Below, one piece after another: positions 5,856 to 6,554 of a stretch of 6,554 bases of DNA; position 1 is the stretch's first letter, and each line of letters opens with the position of its first letter. This DNA comes from Acidobacteriota bacterium (GTDB lineage: Bacteria > Acidobacteriota > Vicinamibacteria > Marinacidobacterales > SMYC01): the NCBI GenBank assembly GCA_030598165.1, contig JAUVQL010000059.1, positions 1 through 6,554 of the forward strand, written 5' to 3'. Made by a program: the position numbers and the translations under genes. The notes under the pieces were generated by a model. It saw only the letters and a list, made by a program, of their open reading frames with translations, had not been told where the DNA came from and made no database searches.

Positions 5856-6554
5856 ATGCCACCATTTCGCCTAGCACTGGTCTCGATGCCTTGGCCATTG
5901 GCTGACCGACCGTCCATTCAACTGGGGACATTAAAGAGTTACCTACACGCCAAGAAGCCCGAGATAGAGGTTGATTGTCACCATCCCTACTTGGAGGTCG
6001 CGGATCTATTGGGGCCGTGGAAATACAACGCTATCGCCGAGCAAACCTGGGTAGCGGAGTCTGTTTACGGCTTCTTGCTCAACCCTGGCAAGCGGCAGGA
6101 GATTATCGATCTGGTCCGCCGGGAACATCAGGCCAAAGCTAAAGGGATGAAGTTGGATCTCGACGCTATCTGTTTTGAAATCGAGAATCTCCACAAGGAC
6201 CGACACCTGAGTCTACCTTGGTCCTCCTATGACCTCATCGGCTTCTCCCTCTGTCACACTCAGCTGACCTCCTCGTTGTACATAATCAAAGAGATCCGCG
6301 CCCTTCATCCAGAAAGCCGGATCGTGATTGGCGGGTCCAGTTGCGCCGGCGAGTTGGGCCACGGCCTTCTCGAGCACATGCCTGAGATCGACTTCGTCGT
6401 CAGCGGCGAGGGCGAGTTGCCCCTAATAGAGTTGCTCGAAGGCCTCGAGAAAGGCGACCTAGAGAGTGTAAATTCCTCCGGCTTGATGTGGCGCGATGGG
6501 GAAGGTCATATCAAAGGCGGCGGGCTTAGCCAGCTGCCGGACCTCAGCGAGCTC
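5856..6554 (+). CDS. RiPP maturation radical SAM protein 1-like enzyme, N-terminal part (truncated by window edge)
   Basis: The frame is open from the ATG at 5856 to the right edge (233 codons) with no stop. Residues 4-30 contain M-P-W-P-x3-R-P-S-I-Q-L-G (11-24), the hallmark start of 'ribosomal peptide maturation radical SAM protein 1'. Residues 126-137 (D-L-I-G-F-S-L-C-H-T-Q-L), 157-168 (V-I-G-G-S-S-C-A-G-E-L-G) and 181-189 (V-V-S-G-E-G-E-L-P) fit the Rossmann-like cobalamin-binding region of the family. No DxHxxG cobalamin-ligand motif is visible. The iron-sulfur radical SAM motif is expected shortly after this point, outside the window. Members are thought to act on ribosomally made peptides, some as C-methyltransferases. 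An in-frame TAA at 5841-5843 excludes an earlier start. The ribosome binding site is weak (AGGA at 5837-5840 is far upstream). Another B12-type radical SAM enzyme remains possible. Confidence 0.85.
   Translation, partial: MPPFRLALVSMPWPLADRPSIQLGTLKSYLHAKKPEIEVDCHHPYLEVADLLGPWKYNAIAEQTWVAESVYGFLLNPGKRQEIIDLVRREHQAKAKGMKLDLDAICFEIENLHKDRHLSLPWSSYDLIGFSLCHTQLTSSLYIIKEIRALHPESRIVIGGSSCAGELGHGLLEHMPEIDFVVSGEGELPLIELLEGLEKGDLESVNSSGLMWRDGEGHIKGGGLSQLPDLSEL

Overview
The window suggests a bacterium of moderately high GC content that makes tetrapyrroles from glutamyl-tRNA (the C5 pathway). That argues against an alphaproteobacterium. The clustered hemX-like/hemA/hemC/hemD/hemL layout recalls the hem operons of Firmicutes and of several deep-branching Gram-negative phyla. 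GC content and the RiPP-type enzyme at the right edge fit an environmental, metabolically complex lineage better than a low-GC Firmicute. I cannot name the phylum with confidence.

Layout. Positions 1-170 hold no confident gene: a short reading frame open to the left edge, an AT-rich palindrome and a ribosome binding site. Positions 171-5337 are a compact plus-strand heme operon: a HemX/CcsA-type membrane protein, hemA, hemC, hemD and hemL. Gaps are 1 and 7 bases and overlaps 14 and 17 bases, so translation is probably coupled. The enzymes cover glutamyl-tRNA to glutamate-1-semialdehyde (HemA), to 5-aminolevulinate (HemL), then porphobilinogen to hydroxymethylbilane (HemC), to uroporphyrinogen III (HemD). 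HemB, which joins the two halves, is absent from its common place between hemD and hemL and must lie elsewhere.

After hemL comes a 60-base gap with three copies of AGTACTCGAG, forming a perfect 10-bp inverted repeat that overlaps the hemL stop codon. Next is a small Rieske-type [2Fe-2S] ferredoxin-like gene (5398-5703) with a TTG start and a strong ribosome binding site. A 152-base gap with a candidate promoter follows.

The last gene (5856 to the right edge, truncated) is the most interesting. Its 233 visible residues match the N-terminal, cobalamin-binding-like region of the 'ribosomal peptide maturation radical SAM protein 1' family (RiPP radical SAM/B12 enzymes). It has no stop codon in the window. 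It probably marks the left border of a peptide natural-product locus lying mostly to the right. No precursor peptide gene is visible here.
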